Positions 35,930-45,820 of a stretch of 64,000 nucleotides of DNA are shown piece after piece. The DNA comes from Mariniflexile gromovii (lineage in GTDB: Bacteria; Bacteroidota; Bacteroidia; Flavobacteriales; Flavobacteriaceae): the NCBI RefSeq assembly GCF_017814435.1, contig NZ_JAGJCB010000009.1, positions 86,431 to 150,430 on the forward strand, given 5' to 3'. The notes beneath the pieces are model-generated. The model made no database searches and was not told where the DNA came from. It saw only the letters and a list, made by a program, of their open reading frames with translations. The position numbers were made by a program, and so were the translations under genes. Position 1 is the stretch's first letter. Every line of letters starts with the position of its first letter.

Positions 35930-36421
35930 ATGACTAAAATACTTTTACTGTCCGATACGCACAGCTATATAGATGACGACGTTCTAAAATATGTAAAACA
36001 AGCCGATGAAGTTTGGCATGCCGGCGATATTGGCGATTTAGAAGTTACCGATGCCATTAAAGCATTAAAACCATTGCGTGCTGTATGGGGAAATATTGAT
36101 GATGCTAAAATGAGGGGGGAGTTCCCTGAAAACAATCGGTTTATGTGCGAAGGTGTCGATGTTTGGATCACCCACATTGGCGGCTACCCTGGTGCTTATA
36201 ACATGCGTATTCGTGAAGAGATAAGAGCCAACCCTCCAAAATTATTTATTTGTGGACATTCGCATATTTTAAAAGTAATGCCCGACAAAAAACTGAATTT
36301 ACTGCATATGAATCCGGGCGCTGTTGGCAAACATGGGTTCCATAAAGTACGTACCATGCTTCGTTTTACTATTGATAATACTAAAATTGATAACCTGGAA
36401 GTGATTGAATTCAAGAAATAA
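35930..36421 (+). CDS. YfcE/MJ0936-type metallophosphoesterase
   Basis: A 163-aa calcineurin-like phosphodiesterase. Metal-binding motifs in order are LSDTHSYID, WHAGDIGD, VWGNID (GN-D motif), and FICGHSHI followed by HMNPGAVG. All ligands seem present. The family hydrolyses phosphodiesters with Mn or similar metals; the native substrate is unknown. It stands alone between the Ntn-like gene and an FKBP gene. Confidence 0.93.
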   Translation: MTKILLLSDTHSYIDDDVLKYVKQADEVWHAGDIGDLEVTDAIKALKPLRAVWGNIDDAKMRGEFPENNRFMCEGVDVWITHIGGYPGAYNMRIREEIRANPPKLFICGHSHILKVMPDKKLNLLHMNPGAVGKHGFHKVRTMLRFTIDNTKIDNLEVIEFKK

Positions 36422-36515
36422 TCTACAAATTCCCCTTTTAAAGTGATTTTTCGTTCTATTTCACCCCGTTTTTCTGTTAATGTTTTACTAAACGCTAGCA
36501 TTCATCCGCTTAAAT

Positions 36516-36546
36516 TATGGCAATCGCCTCATAAATTGTAGTTTTG
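36516..36546 (+). promoter_or_regulatory. Bacteroidota sigma-A promoter for the FKBP gene
   Basis: TATG at 36516-36519, a 19-nt spacer and TAGTTTTG at 36539-36546 match the -33 TTTG / -7 TAnnTTTG layout with one mismatch. The start codon at 36578 leaves a leader of about 25 nt. Confidence 0.6.
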
Positions 36547-36577
36547 TCCTAATTTTAAATAGAAAACATAATTATTT

Positions 36578-37006
36578 ATGAGTCAAGTAAAAGAAAATGA
36601 TACCGTAAGAGTTCATTACACAGGAAAATTAAGCAATGGTCAAATTTTTGACAGTTCTTTAGATAGAGAGCCGTTGGAAATAACTTTAGGACAAGGCATG
36701 TTGATTCCTGGTTTTGAAAAAGGCGTGGTAAACATGAAGGTTAATGAGAAAAAAACCATTAACATTCCTGTTGCTGAAGCATACGGCGACGTTCAAAAAG
36801 AATTATTTCACGAAGTAAAAAGAGATCAATTACCCCAAGATATGACACCAGAAGTTGGTATGGGATTAGCTTCAAAAAATCCTGATGGTTCTGAAGTACA
36901 ATTCCGTGTAGCGGAAGTTCATGAAGAACACATTATTATTGATGCGAACCACCCATTGGCAGGACAAGATTTAACGTTTGAATTAGAACTTGTTGAAATA
37001 AAGTAA
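36578..37006 (+). CDS. SlyD-like FKBP peptidyl-prolyl isomerase
   Basis: A 142-aa protein with the FKBP start VRVHYTGKLSNGQIFDSS, LGQGMLIPGFEKGV, a flap/insert domain around residues 70-125, and the closing strand LTFELELVEI. This is the SlyD arrangement (isomerase plus chaperone insert). It lacks the His-rich metal tail of E. coli SlyD. It is a cytoplasmic proline isomerase and folding helper, followed by a repeat and a strong bidirectional hairpin. Confidence 0.93.
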   Translation: MSQVKENDTVRVHYTGKLSNGQIFDSSLDREPLEITLGQGMLIPGFEKGVVNMKVNEKKTINIPVAEAYGDVQKELFHEVKRDQLPQDMTPEVGMGLASKNPDGSEVQFRVAEVHEEHIIIDANHPLAGQDLTFELELVEIK

Positions 37007-37010
37007 GAAG

Positions 37011-37114
37011 CCCATCCTAAATCCTTCCCAAAGGGAAGGACTTTGCTCACTGTTGTGAAAAACAGATACTTTTAACTCGCAATAGTTTCCCTCCTTTGGA
37101 GGGATTAAGGGAGG
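37011..37114. repeat. Interspersed palindromic repeat (CCTTCCC/GGGAAGG type)
   Basis: It holds two hairpins, CCTTCCC-AAA-GGGAAGG (37023-37039) and CCCTCC-TTT-GGAGGG (37089-37103), with flanking segments that also pair in part (ATCCT/AGGGAGG). I recognise the words as a common flavobacterial intergenic repeat. Confidence 0.65.
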
Positions 37115-37120
37115 AACTAA

Positions 37121-37150
37121 AAAAACCCAAAGCTTTCACTTTGGGTTTTT
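37121..37150. terminator. Bidirectional intrinsic terminator
   Basis: AAAAACCCAAAG (37121-37132) pairs perfectly with CTTTGGGTTTTT (37139-37150) around 6 nt. The T-run serves the plus-strand FKBP gene and the A-run serves the convergent DUF4293 gene. Confidence 0.9.
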
Positions 37151-37180
37151 AACGCACTAATACTACTAAGATATAAGGTT

Positions 37181-37591
37181 TTATCGCAATCGATCTACAG
37201 ATTTTACGAGATCTTCATCCTTCTTGATGGCCTTATTGGCTAGGGCCAAAAATACGATAGAAACAATAGGGAGAAGCATCCCAATACCTTTCTCAGAAAC
37301 CGCCGTTTCTCCAGATACATTTAGAGATTGATACACAAAAAATCCTAATAAAATAAAGTTTAATATGATGTTAAGTCGCCCCAGCATAAACTGTGACTTC
37401 CTATTTTTATACTTAAATATGGTTATTATTGATAATAACGCCGATGCCAAAAACATGCCTAAATATAGCAAATTATCTTTTGCATACACTACAACATCTT
37501 CATTGGTAACCCATAAATGCAATACAAATATTAACCCAGCCGAAACTATGGCTGCGATTAAAAGATATACCGTTTGAATGCGTTGTAACAT
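37181..37591 (-). CDS. DUF4293 membrane protein
   Basis: A 136-aa protein with four hydrophobic helices, beginning MLQRIQTVYLLIAAI and ending in a charged tail KDEDLVKSVDRLR. This is the DUF4293 pattern, a Bacteroidota-specific family of unknown role commonly divergent from rho, as here. Confidence 0.92.
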   Translation of the reverse strand: MLQRIQTVYLLIAAIVSAGLIFVLHLWVTNEDVVVYAKDNLLYLGMFLASALLSIITIFKYKNRKSQFMLGRLNIILNFILLGFFVYQSLNVSGETAVSEKGIGMLLPIVSIVFLALANKAIKKDEDLVKSVDRLR

Positions 37592-37788
37592 ATAATTTTA
37601 AAATACGTGTGGGCAAAAATAATAGTTTCTTTTGAAAAATAAATGTAAATTATTAAAATAAAGTTGTATAATTGCAGTAATAATCTTCAACAACCACGCA
37701 TAGAGGTTGTTAATTCTTCAGAATAAAAATTCATTTTTTTTCAGAACAACTCAAATTCAAAGTCAAAACACATATTCAATAAACATTT

Positions 37789-39441
37789 ATGTTTGAAATT
37801 TCACAATTAAACGAAAAGAAACTCTCTGACCTACAGGAGATTGCACAAAAATTGAACGTACCGAAGTACCGTTCCTTAAAAAAAGCCGATTTAGTCTACC
37901 AAATTCTAGATCATCAAGCTGCCAACCCTAAAGCGGTAGAAGCAGTTATAGAACCTACACCACAACCTGCGGCCAGCACTCCTGAAAAAAAGGAAGTTAA
38001 AAAACCGAGGCAGCGTGTAGTAAAACCTGTAAAAAACACACCGGTAAAACCAGCAGCCCAAAAACCAGCTACTGAAAAAACAGCTGCTCCTACTGAAAAA
38101 GCACCTCAAGAAACCAAGGAAGATAAAAAGCCTGTTAATGCGCCAAAGCCTAGAGTTCAAAACGAGCGTAACAACGACAACCAACAAAAACCGGCAAACC
38201 AAAAAAGAGAGCACAACCAAAATCAGCCTCAAAAAAATCAACACAAAAACCAAAAAAACGGTAATATAAATGTTGATGCTGGAAATAAAGATACAAGAAA
38301 CCGTTACCGCGAACCAGATTTTGAATTTGATGCCATTATTGAAAGTGAAGGTGTTTTAGATGTAATGCAAGACGGATATGGTTTTTTACGTTCATCGGAC
38401 TACAACTATTTATCATCTCCTGATGATATTTATGTATCGCAATCGCAAATTCGTTTATTTGGATTGAAAAAAGGCGATACGGTTTTAGGAAATGTACGCC
38501 CACCAAAAGAAGGTGAAAAATATTTCCCATTAATTAAAGTCATAAAAATAAACGGACAGAAACCAGAAGTGGTAAGAGACCGTGTTTCTTTTGAGCATTT
38601 AACGCCATTATTCCCAAAAGAAAAATTCAATATTGCCGAAAAACAAAGCACCATTTCTACTCGAATTATGGACTTGTTCTCACCTATAGGAAAAGGACAA
38701 CGTGGTATGATTGTATCGCAACCAAAAACGGGTAAAACCATGTTATTGAAGGATGTTGCCAACGCTATTGCCGCCAACCACCCTGAAGTTTATTTAATGA
38801 TTTTATTGATTGATGAACGTCCTGAAGAGGTTACCGATATGCAACGTAATGTACGTGGCGAAGTTATTTCTTCTACCTTCGATAAAGAAGCACACGAGCA
38901 TGTTAAAATTGCCGATATTGTTCTTGAAAAAGCAAAACGTTTGGTGGAATGTGGGCACGATGTGGTGATTCTTTTAGATTCCATTACACGTTTGGCACGT
39001 GCATACAATACCGTACAACCTGCATCTGGTAAAATATTAAGTGGTGGTGTTGATGCCAACGCACTTCACAAACCAAAACGTTTCTTTGGTGCTGCTCGTA
39101 ATATTGAAAATGGTGGTTCTTTAACCATTATTGCTACTGCACTTACTGAAACTGGTTCTAAAATGGATGAAGTTATTTTTGAAGAGTTTAAAGGAACTGG
39201 TAACATGGAACTACAATTGGATAGAAAAATCTCTAACCGTCGTATTTTCCCTGCGATTGATTTAACATCCTCAAGCACACGTCGTGACGATTTATTGTTA
39301 GATGAAAACACCATACAACGTATGTGGGTTATGCGCAAGTACCTTGCGGATATGAACCCTGTTGAAGCTATGGAATTCATCAACGAGCGTTTTAAACAAA
39401 CCAGAAACAACGAAGAGTTTTTAATATCCATGAATGGATAA
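37789..39441 (+). CDS. rho: Transcription termination factor Rho with long N-terminal insert
   Basis: A 550-aa protein. The N-terminal SAP-like helix region (1-45) is followed by a Pro/Lys/Ala/Gln/Asn-rich insert at about 45-175, an RNA-binding cold-shock-like domain ([22 protein letters not shown]), and the ATPase. Walker A is [11 protein letters not shown], with [12 protein letters not shown] and [10 protein letters not shown] further on. The insert is a known feature of Bacteroidota Rho and is linked to phase separation in some species. The leader is about 110 nt long with a TATAATTG -7-like box at 37667. Confidence 0.97.
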   Translation: MFEISQLNEKKLSDLQEIAQKLNVPKYRSLKKADLVYQILDHQAANPKAVEAVIEPTPQPAASTPEKKEVKKPRQRVVKPVKNTPVKPAAQKPATEKTAAPTEKAPQETKEDKKPVNAPKPRVQNERNNDNQQKPANQKREHNQNQPQKNQHKNQKNGNINVDAGNKDTRNRYREPDFEFDAIIESEGVLDVMQDGYGFLRSSDYNYLSSPDDIYVSQSQIRLFGLKKGDTVLGNVRPPKEGEKYFPLIKVIKINGQKPEVVRDRVSFEHLTPLFPKEKFNIAEKQSTISTRIMDLFSPIGKGQRGMIVSQPKTGKTMLLKDVANAIAANHPEVYLMILLIDERPEEVTDMQRNVRGEVISSTFDKEAHEHVKIADIVLEKAKRLVECGHDVVILLDSITRLARAYNTVQPASGKILSGGVDANALHKPKRFFGAARNIENGGSLTIIATALTETGSKMDEVIFEEFKGTGNMELQLDRKISNRRIFPAIDLTSSSTRRDDLLLDENTIQRMWVMRKYLADMNPVEAMEFINERFKQTRNNEEFLISMNG

Positions 39442-39541
39442 CTAAAAAAAGACACCTTAACATAGATAGTATATTGAGGTGTCTATAAAATTATATTTCC
39501 ATAACAACGGAAACATACTAACTAAACATTAAACTAAACTT

Positions 39542-39574
39542 AAAAAGCCTTAACAAATTTGTTAAGGCTTTTTT
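39542..39574. terminator. Strong bidirectional terminator after rho
   Basis: AAAAAGCCTTAAC (39542-39554) and GTTAAGGCTTTTTT (39561-39574) form a long perfect stem around AAATTT with a T-run. It lies between rho and the convergent 117-aa gene. A weaker GACACCT/AGGTGTC hairpin is at 39451-39483. Confidence 0.92.
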
Positions 39575-39598
39575 ATTTCTAATAAAACAGAAAGGTTT

Positions 39599-39952
39599 TT
39601 AATATTGATTTAAAAGATCTCTATATTCTTTTAAATCTGATATATTTATTTTGTTGTTAAGATTTTTTATAAGTGCAATTAAATATTTTAAACTTTCAAC
39701 GGGTTCGTTTTCCACATCGTTTTCAACATCTTCATCCTCTTCATCAACAAGCATAGGAATTAAAAATGTACCATGCTCTTCAATATGCTCATAAGCAAGT
39801 CTTAGAACTTTTACTACTAACGGAATTTGCTCTTCTAAGGCATAAGTTCTTAATTCTTTAATATCGCTAACCAATGTATCTGTATTGATGCCTGTTCTAT
39901 CAAGATCATTCAGAATTTTATCAATTAATTTAAGTGCTGCTTTATTTTCCAA
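39599..39952 (-). CDS. Conserved hypothetical acidic protein
   Basis: A 117-aa soluble protein rich in acidic residues, with a Glu/Asp stretch DEEDEDVENDVENE at about 70-83 between helical segments. No motif reveals a function. It is on the opposite strand to rho and separated from it by a terminator. Its own promoter would lie in the 168-bp gap before the cytochrome gene. Confidence 0.7.
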   Translation of the reverse strand: MENKAALKLIDKILNDLDRTGINTDTLVSDIKELRTYALEEQIPLVVKVLRLAYEHIEEHGTFLIPMLVDEEDEDVENDVENEPVESLKYLIALIKNLNNKINISDLKEYRDLLNQY

Positions 39953-40120
39953 AAGGGTAATATTTATGTGAATAATTAATTTAAATGTGTTTGCAAATTT
40001 AAGTTTTAAAAAATCAAAAAAGGCAATTTATTTAATGATTTATACGCTTAATTTTTAATTATTTTGCAAAGTGTTTTTTTGTTTGAAACTCTCAGAAAAC
40101 CATTCATTACAGTATTGCCT

Positions 40121-42403
40121 CTATTTCAATCCTTTCAACTCCAGTAATTCTGCTTCACTAAAAACAGTACCGCTTTTTGGCTTTTTATCGCGAAGTTGTT
40201 TTATGCGCTCTACACTTATTTTAGTTGAATTTCCTGGGAAAGCATTATTCAAATACTCAATAATATTTTTAATGTCGGTATCGCTAAACTCTGGGTTATT
40301 AGCCAACCCAGGCATGATGGCATCGAGTTCGTACAATGTTCCATTAACATGAATAGGACCAGACAAACCATGCAATATAATAAGCGCCAATCGTTCTGAT
40401 GAGTCTGTTACATATTCTGAATCTTTTAAAGGAGGCGCTAAATTTTCAATCCCCTCACCTTCAATACCGTGGCAAGTTGCACAAAAATTTCTAAAAATAT
40501 TATAACCAGCAGTTCTGGCATCGGTTCCTATACTCTTTCCGGTATAAATAAAGTTTTTCTTCTGCTTTTCTTTATTTGAAATGGTCTTGTTTAAAATATC
40601 AAACAATTTGTTTTTTGATGCATCGGCATTCTTTTCGTTTAAGAATGATAAAAAAGATTCTTCAACACCTCTCAAACTACTTATCAAACTTTCTTGATAC
40701 ACCAGATCGTCTTGATACTTCTTTGAAAGTGCCAATGCTACAGGAAAAAACTTTTCGTTAGAAAGTGATATCCAATCGCCTAGCGAGTTTAAAAGATACA
40801 AATCAATTTCAGGATTGTTTTTAGAAACTAATTTTTGGATTAACTTTTCAAAAGGCAACACCTGTGCTTCACTTGCAAATTGCTCTAATAAAACAAGCCC
40901 ATGACTTATAGAACTGCTATGGCTATTTGAATATAGCAGTTTTAATAGGGTATTAAATTGGAGTGCATTTAATCCGTTTAAGGTATGCAATGCATGTATT
41001 TGAGCTATCGGGTTACCTGTGTTTTCAAGAAGCTTTTCCAACAGTTTAATTGCTGACCTTTCATTTTTATGAATCAATAATTGCTGAGCTCTATCTCTTA
41101 ACCAACCATTAGGATGCTTCAATAAGTTGACCAATTCTGAAATATTTAAACTTTCTAAATCAATGTTTTCTTTTGAATGATTCCCTTTGCTAACTACTTT
41201 TAAAATACGCCCCATACCTATAATGGTATCCAACTTCTTTTCGGCATATTTTTTCTGTAAATAAGGTGTTAAAAAAGCTTTATCTTGAATGATGCCTCGG
41301 TGCATATCTACAATATACATATTGCCATCTGGTCCATTAAATAAATTTACTGGACGAAAACCTTCATCAGTGGAAGCTATAAATTCTTTATTAGGAATTG
41401 CTTGATTTGCGGTTACCTTACTAGGCATTATAGTTAAAATGTTACGCTTAACAACATTTGCTTCGGGCGCACAAACAAAAGCATTTTCTAAATAAGCTTT
41501 CGGAAATTTATCTCCTCTGTAAATTAGAGGACCGCAAGCAGAAGTAACATTCACCAAAAGACTGTCCTTATCCAATATGCCATCTACATAACCTCGGTTA
41601 ACAGATGTTGGATGTAAAGGAAAAACATTTTGGTTAGGCGTAAGTTTTTTATCTAAAGCTTCCGTCGGTTTGTAAAACGGATTTTTAATAACGGTATTGG
41701 GCAGTACGTAATCGCCAATAAGTTGGGTAGAATTGGTGTTATAGTAAAGTCTGCCGAAGTTATCTTTACTAATACCCCATTGCCCACGAAATGCGGTAGG
41801 CTCCTTTTTCCATTGGCCATGTTTCTTTTGATATCTAAAATTAGATTTGGCGTTGTAAATCCAGTTATCCATATGCATCATCAAACCATTGGGTTGATGC
41901 TCTACATTACCCCCATCAGAATACAATGAATCTACCAAAACTCTATTGATGGGTTTATCATCTTTTATATCTACAAACCAAAGGTTAGGCGGTTCAGCGT
42001 ATAAAAGTCCGCCATAAACATGGGCAATGGCTCTTGGCAAAACAAGGCTATCTAAAAATACTTTTGAGTGATCGGTGATGCCGTCTTCATCCCAATCTTC
42101 TAAAATGGAAATGGTACCATTGGGCATGTCGCTTCCTGTACCTTCCAGGTTTTGCATATAACCTTTCATTTCCACTACCCACATTCGCCCCTTATTATCA
42201 AAATCCATTGCTACTGGCGCTTCAATATAAGGTTCTGAAGCTACTGCTTGCAACTCAAATCCGTCTTCAATTTGATAATCTTTCAACGACACCAATGGTT
42301 CTTCAAAAGTTTCTTGTTTACAAGCTATATTCAGAAACGCTATAACTACCAATAAAAGCCCTAACTTGTAGTTGTTGTAATGATTAAAATGAAAATGTTT
42401 CAA
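40121..42403 (-). CDS. PVC-type sorbosone-dehydrogenase-like / HEAT / cytochrome c lipoprotein
   Basis: A 760-aa protein with a lipoprotein signal (Cys about 28 in LNIACKQ). Residues about 45-430 form the beta-propeller seen in membrane-bound dehydrogenase proteins (APVAMDFDNKGRMWVVEM, DRxG-like PNGTISILEDWDEDG). Residues 440-620 are HEAT-like helices. A C-terminal cytochrome c domain has NFCATCHGIEGEG and a distal Met in DAIMPG. The enzyme substrate, probably a sugar or aldose, is unknown. An outer-facing location is expected. Confidence 0.88.
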   Translation of the reverse strand: MKHFHFNHYNNYKLGLLLVVIAFLNIACKQETFEEPLVSLKDYQIEDGFELQAVASEPYIEAPVAMDFDNKGRMWVVEMKGYMQNLEGTGSDMPNGTISILEDWDEDGITDHSKVFLDSLVLPRAIAHVYGGLLYAEPPNLWFVDIKDDKPINRVLVDSLYSDGGNVEHQPNGLMMHMDNWIYNAKSNFRYQKKHGQWKKEPTAFRGQWGISKDNFGRLYYNTNSTQLIGDYVLPNTVIKNPFYKPTEALDKKLTPNQNVFPLHPTSVNRGYVDGILDKDSLLVNVTSACGPLIYRGDKFPKAYLENAFVCAPEANVVKRNILTIMPSKVTANQAIPNKEFIASTDEGFRPVNLFNGPDGNMYIVDMHRGIIQDKAFLTPYLQKKYAEKKLDTIIGMGRILKVVSKGNHSKENIDLESLNISELVNLLKHPNGWLRDRAQQLLIHKNERSAIKLLEKLLENTGNPIAQIHALHTLNGLNALQFNTLLKLLYSNSHSSSISHGLVLLEQFASEAQVLPFEKLIQKLVSKNNPEIDLYLLNSLGDWISLSNEKFFPVALALSKKYQDDLVYQESLISSLRGVEESFLSFLNEKNADASKNKLFDILNKTISNKEKQKKNFIYTGKSIGTDARTAGYNIFRNFCATCHGIEGEGIENLAPPLKDSEYVTDSSERLALIILHGLSGPIHVNGTLYELDAIMPGLANNPEFSDTDIKNIIEYLNNAFPGNSTKISVERIKQLRDKKPKSGTVFSEAELLELKGLK

Positions 42404-42506
42404 GATGATAAATTTATAGATTTTGAAAACCTTATTATTGGCTACTATAAACAGATTGCCGCTATGTAATTAATGTTTAACAAAGATTAAACTATAATTT
42501 TAATCC

Positions 42507-42539
42507 ACAAAAAAAGCTTCCCATTTCTGAGAAGCTTTT
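42507..42539 (-). terminator. Terminator after rpsT
   Basis: AAAAGCTTC (42512-42520) pairs with GAAGCTTTT (42531-42539). On the minus strand it is followed by a T-run (A 42507-42515 on plus). It lies 26 bp after the rpsT stop. Confidence 0.85.
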
Positions 42540-42564
42540 ATATATTTTTTTTAAAATGATAGTC

Positions 42565-42816
42565 TTAAAGCGTAGCAATATGCTTAGCTAAACCAGATTT
42601 AAGGTTAGCAGCTTTATTGAAATGAATTACATTTTTCTTAGCTAATCTATCTAACATAGAAACTACAGAAGGAAATAATGCTTCAGCTTCTTTCTTATCA
42701 GTTAACTCACGTAATTTTTTTATAGCATTACGAGTTGTTTTATGCTGATATTTGTTAACCAAACGCTTAGCTTCGTTACTTCTAATTCTTTTTAATGCTG
42801 ACTTATGATTTGCCAT
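42565..42816 (-). CDS. rpsT: 30S ribosomal protein S20
   Basis: An 83-aa basic, all-helical protein beginning [24 protein letters not shown], the classic S20 start. It binds 16S rRNA in the small subunit. Length is normal. tRNA-Glu lies 28 bp upstream on the same strand. Confidence 0.98.
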   Translation of the reverse strand: MANHKSALKRIRSNEAKRLVNKYQHKTTRNAIKKLRELTDKKEAEALFPSVVSMLDRLAKKNVIHFNKAANLKSGLAKHIATL

Positions 42817-42843
42817 TTTATACTTTATTTTTTTTAAAAATTG

Positions 42844-42915
42844 TAGCCCGTAGGGGAATCGAACCCCTCTTACCAGGATGAAAACCTGGCGTCCTAGCCG
42901 ATAGACGAACGGGCC
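42844..42915 (-). tRNA. tRNA-Glu (anticodon TTC)
   Basis: A 72-nt cloverleaf on the minus strand. The acceptor arm is GGCCCGT/ACGGGCT with a G-U first pair, the anticodon arm CCAGG-TTTTCAT-CCTGG gives TTC, and the T-arm is GGGG-TTCGATT-CCCC. CCA is not fully encoded. Confidence 0.96.
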
Positions 42916-43090
42916 ATTTGTTTTTTTGAGTGTGCAAAGATAAATTTAATTTTTAAATGTACAACTTAAAAATCAAAAATTTGCTTCACTTATTTTTCAA
43001 ATAACATACAACGTTTCCATTGCGGATGCAAAAATACAACTATTTTTAAATGTCGCAATAGCTACGCAAACTTTTTTGAAATTTTTTTTC

Positions 43091-44569
43091 TTAGTACGCT
43101 TTTGCGAACAACACTCTGCCTTTTGACGGTTTTCCAGAGTACACACAAACACCTTTTTCTCCCTTCATTTCCAAAGGAATACATCTAATAGTCGCTTTTG
43201 TAAGCTCTTTTATTTTCTCTTCGGTTTCATTAGTACCATCCCAATGTGCCGAGATAAACCCTGTCTTTTTCTCTAAAACATCTTTAAATTCTTCAAACGA
43301 ATTTACTTCGGTTATGTGTTTATCTCTAAAATCCAACGCTTTTTTAAATAAGGTATCTTGAATTTCTTTTAACAAACCTTCAACCTTGGCAGTTAAATCG
43401 TTTAAAGAAACCACTTCTTTAGTTAAGGTATCTCGTCTTGCCAACTCTACTGTGCCATTTTGCAAATCTTTAGGTCCAATAGCAATACGCAAAGGCACAC
43501 CTTGCAATTCGTGTTGGGCAAATTTAGCACCAGGACGTTGCGTATCCCTATCGTCAAACTTAACCGTAATACCTTTGGCCCTTAAATCAGTTTGAATGCT
43601 TTTAGCAACTTCCGAGACTGCGGCAAATTCTTCATCGCTCTTATATATAGGAACAATAACTACTTGGTTTGGTGCCAAACTTGGTGGCAACACCAATCCG
43701 TTATCATCGCTATGCGTCATAATTAAAGCACCCATCAAACGGGTAGAAACACCCCATGATGTAGCCCAAACGTAATCTTGTTTACCTTCCTTGTTAGCAA
43801 ACTTAACATCGAATGCCTTGGCAAAATTCTGCCCAAGAAAGTGTGATGTCCCTGCTTGAAGCGCTTTCCCATCTTGCATTAATGCTTCTATACAATACGT
43901 TTCATCGGCTCCTGCAAAACGCTCGCTTTCGGTTTTCACACCTTGCACCACGGGGATAGCCATAAAATTTTCAACAAAAGTTGCATATACATTGTTCATC
44001 AACTTTGCTTCCGCTATCGCTTCCGCCTTGGTTTCATGAGCCGTATGTCCTTCTTGCCATAAAAATTCCGCAGTACGTAAAAACAAACGTGTGCGCATTT
44101 CCCAACGCACCACATTTGCCCACTGGTTAATTAATATAGGCAAATCTCTGTACGATTGAATCCAGTTTCTATAGGTGTTCCAAATAATAGCTTCACTGGT
44201 TGGGCGCACTATGAGTTCTTCCTCCAATTTTGCTTCTGGGTCTACTCGTAATTTCCCTGGTTTATCGGGGTCGGCTTGCAATCTATAATGTGTTACAATG
44301 GCACATTCTTTTGCAAAACCTTCAGCGTTTTTTTCTTCAGCTTCAAACAAGCTTTTTGGAACAAATAATGGAAAATATGCGTTTTGATGTCCTGTTTCTT
44401 TAAACATTCTATCTAATTCTGCCTGCATTTTTTCCCAAATAGCATAGCCATAAGGCTTAATTACCATACAACCACGAACTGCCGAATTCTCCGCTAGGTC
44501 TGCTTTCACAACCAATTCGTTATACCATTTGGAATAATCTTCCGCCCTACTAGTAAGTTTTTTACTCAT
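43091..44569 (-). CDS. proS: Prolyl-tRNA synthetase, short (archaeal/eukaryote-like) type
   Basis: About 492 aa from the ATG at 44569 ([18 protein letters not shown]), which I prefer to the ATG 18 bp upstream because the extra residues are not family-like. It has the class II motifs, including [23 protein letters not shown] and [19 protein letters not shown]. It has no editing insert and ends KAY, typical of the eukaryote-like ProS type. It charges tRNA-Pro. CAAAACTA at 44623-44630 gives a minus-strand -7 box TAGTTTTG. Confidence 0.96.
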   Translation of the reverse strand: MSKKLTSRAEDYSKWYNELVVKADLAENSAVRGCMVIKPYGYAIWEKMQAELDRMFKETGHQNAYFPLFVPKSLFEAEEKNAEGFAKECAIVTHYRLQADPDKPGKLRVDPEAKLEEELIVRPTSEAIIWNTYRNWIQSYRDLPILINQWANVVRWEMRTRLFLRTAEFLWQEGHTAHETKAEAIAEAKLMNNVYATFVENFMAIPVVQGVKTESERFAGADETYCIEALMQDGKALQAGTSHFLGQNFAKAFDVKFANKEGKQDYVWATSWGVSTRLMGALIMTHSDDNGLVLPPSLAPNQVVIVPIYKSDEEFAAVSEVAKSIQTDLRAKGITVKFDDRDTQRPGAKFAQHELQGVPLRIAIGPKDLQNGTVELARRDTLTKEVVSLNDLTAKVEGLLKEIQDTLFKKALDFRDKHITEVNSFEEFKDVLEKKTGFISAHWDGTNETEEKIKELTKATIRCIPLEMKGEKGVCVYSGKPSKGRVLFAKAY

Positions 44570-44578
44570 ATTGTTGTT

Positions 44579-44595
44579 TTGGCACAAATATTGTG
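44579..44595 (+). promoter_or_regulatory. Sigma-54-like promoter before the Trp/Asn/Gly-rich lipoprotein gene
   Basis: TTGGCAC (44579-44585), AAATA and TTGTG (44591-44595) match the -24/-12 layout with GT at -12. It faces the gene at 44669 and shares its first nine bases and spacing with the site at 1437. A TATTTTTG -7-like box at 44633 offers a sigma-A alternative. Confidence 0.55.
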
Positions 44596-44668
44596 ACTAT
44601 GTTAAATATAAAAATAGTTCAGCAAAACTAACTATTTTTGTTTTGTTCAACAATAAAAATCAAGAGAT

Positions 44669-45802
44669 ATGCAATTAAATACCTACTTAATAAAAAAAAT
44701 GCCATACTTGGCAGTTCTTAGCTTAGTATTTGGCTTATCTTCATGTGGTTCTTATCAATATGTTGGTGTAGATAACGATGGTATTTATGGCAGTACTACA
44801 AGAACCGTTCAGTATGAAGAGGCGGTAGTTGAAACACCCCAAAACTCCAACAGCAGTTATTATCAAAATTACTTTAAAAATAAAGCTATTGAGACCGAAT
44901 ATATGGTTGCCGATAGTGAAATATTTACCGATATTGATGCTTACGAAGGCACTAACTATGTTGAAAACGACACTTTAAATAACAATTACCAAGGTTATGG
45001 CGGTTGGGGACAAACTACCAATTCTGTAACCATTAATTATGTTAACAATGGCTGGAATAATTGGGGTTGGAATGATCCTTTTATGTATGGTTGGGGATGG
45101 AATAATCGTTGGAACCGAGGATGGAACAGCTGGGGTTATGGATACGACCCATATTGGAATACTGGTTTTTATGGTGGTTTTTACGGTAGTTGGGCTTACA
45201 ACCCTTGGGGTTATGGTTATTATGGCCACCCTTATAGATATTATGGATACAATAATTGGTATAATGGCAACGGAGCTTACTACAACCGAAGAAATGTTTC
45301 TTACAGTGCCACCCGAAGAGGCTATAGCAACAACGCTACTGGTTTAAGCAGCAATGCGTATAGTACTTCTAGAAGAAGCAGCTCGGTTAATTCTGGAACC
45401 ACTTCTAAATACAGTACTTCCAGAAGAAGCAGCGTAAATGCAAGTACTTCGCCAACAACAGGGTACACTTCTAGACAATATAACTCTAACGGAACACGGG
45501 TTTATTCTGACACCCAAAGAAGAACTACTTATAGTACAAGTACACCTTCAGCGAATTCTACTAGCAGATCTTCACCCACAGTGAGACGAAGTTCAGGAAG
45601 CACCTATACGCCTTCAAGAAGTAGTACAAGTAGAACTTATACACCGTCATCTTCATCTAGGAGTTCCACATATACACCTAGCAGAAGTTACTCCCCTAGT
45701 TCAAGTTCTTCATCATCAAGCAGCAGTTCAAGATCTTCAAGTAGTTCTAGTTCTGGAAGCAGTAGAAGTTCTGGATCTTCAAGCAGTGGTGGAAGACGTT
45801 AA
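44669..45802 (+). CDS. Low-complexity lipoprotein: Trp/Asn/Gly/Tyr-rich core and Ser/Arg tail
   Basis: A 377-aa protein with a lipoprotein signal (Cys about 26 in GLSSCGSYQ). Residues about 115-210 are unusually rich in Trp, Asn, Gly and Tyr (for example NNGWNNWGWNDPF). Residues about 215-377 are mostly Ser, Arg, Thr and Tyr, ending in a near-pure Ser tract with scattered Arg. It is not a known enzyme. The composition suggests a surface-exposed, possibly adhesive or self-assembling protein. It lies 18 bp before an outer-membrane protein gene. Confidence 0.8.
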   Translation: MQLNTYLIKKMPYLAVLSLVFGLSSCGSYQYVGVDNDGIYGSTTRTVQYEEAVVETPQNSNSSYYQNYFKNKAIETEYMVADSEIFTDIDAYEGTNYVENDTLNNNYQGYGGWGQTTNSVTINYVNNGWNNWGWNDPFMYGWGWNNRWNRGWNSWGYGYDPYWNTGFYGGFYGSWAYNPWGYGYYGHPYRYYGYNNWYNGNGAYYNRRNVSYSATRRGYSNNATGLSSNAYSTSRRSSSVNSGTTSKYSTSRRSSVNASTSPTTGYTSRQYNSNGTRVYSDTQRRTTYSTSTPSANSTSRSSPTVRRSSGSTYTPSRSSTSRTYTPSSSSRSSTYTPSRSYSPSSSSSSSSSSSRSSSSSSSGSSRSSGSSSSGGRR

Positions 45803-45820
45803 CAAATTTAAATATAAACT

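Noticed and set aside
45039..45347. Alternative frames over the low-complexity lipoprotein
   Set aside because: Open only because of repetitive codons; the main frame has a lipoprotein signal and correct context.
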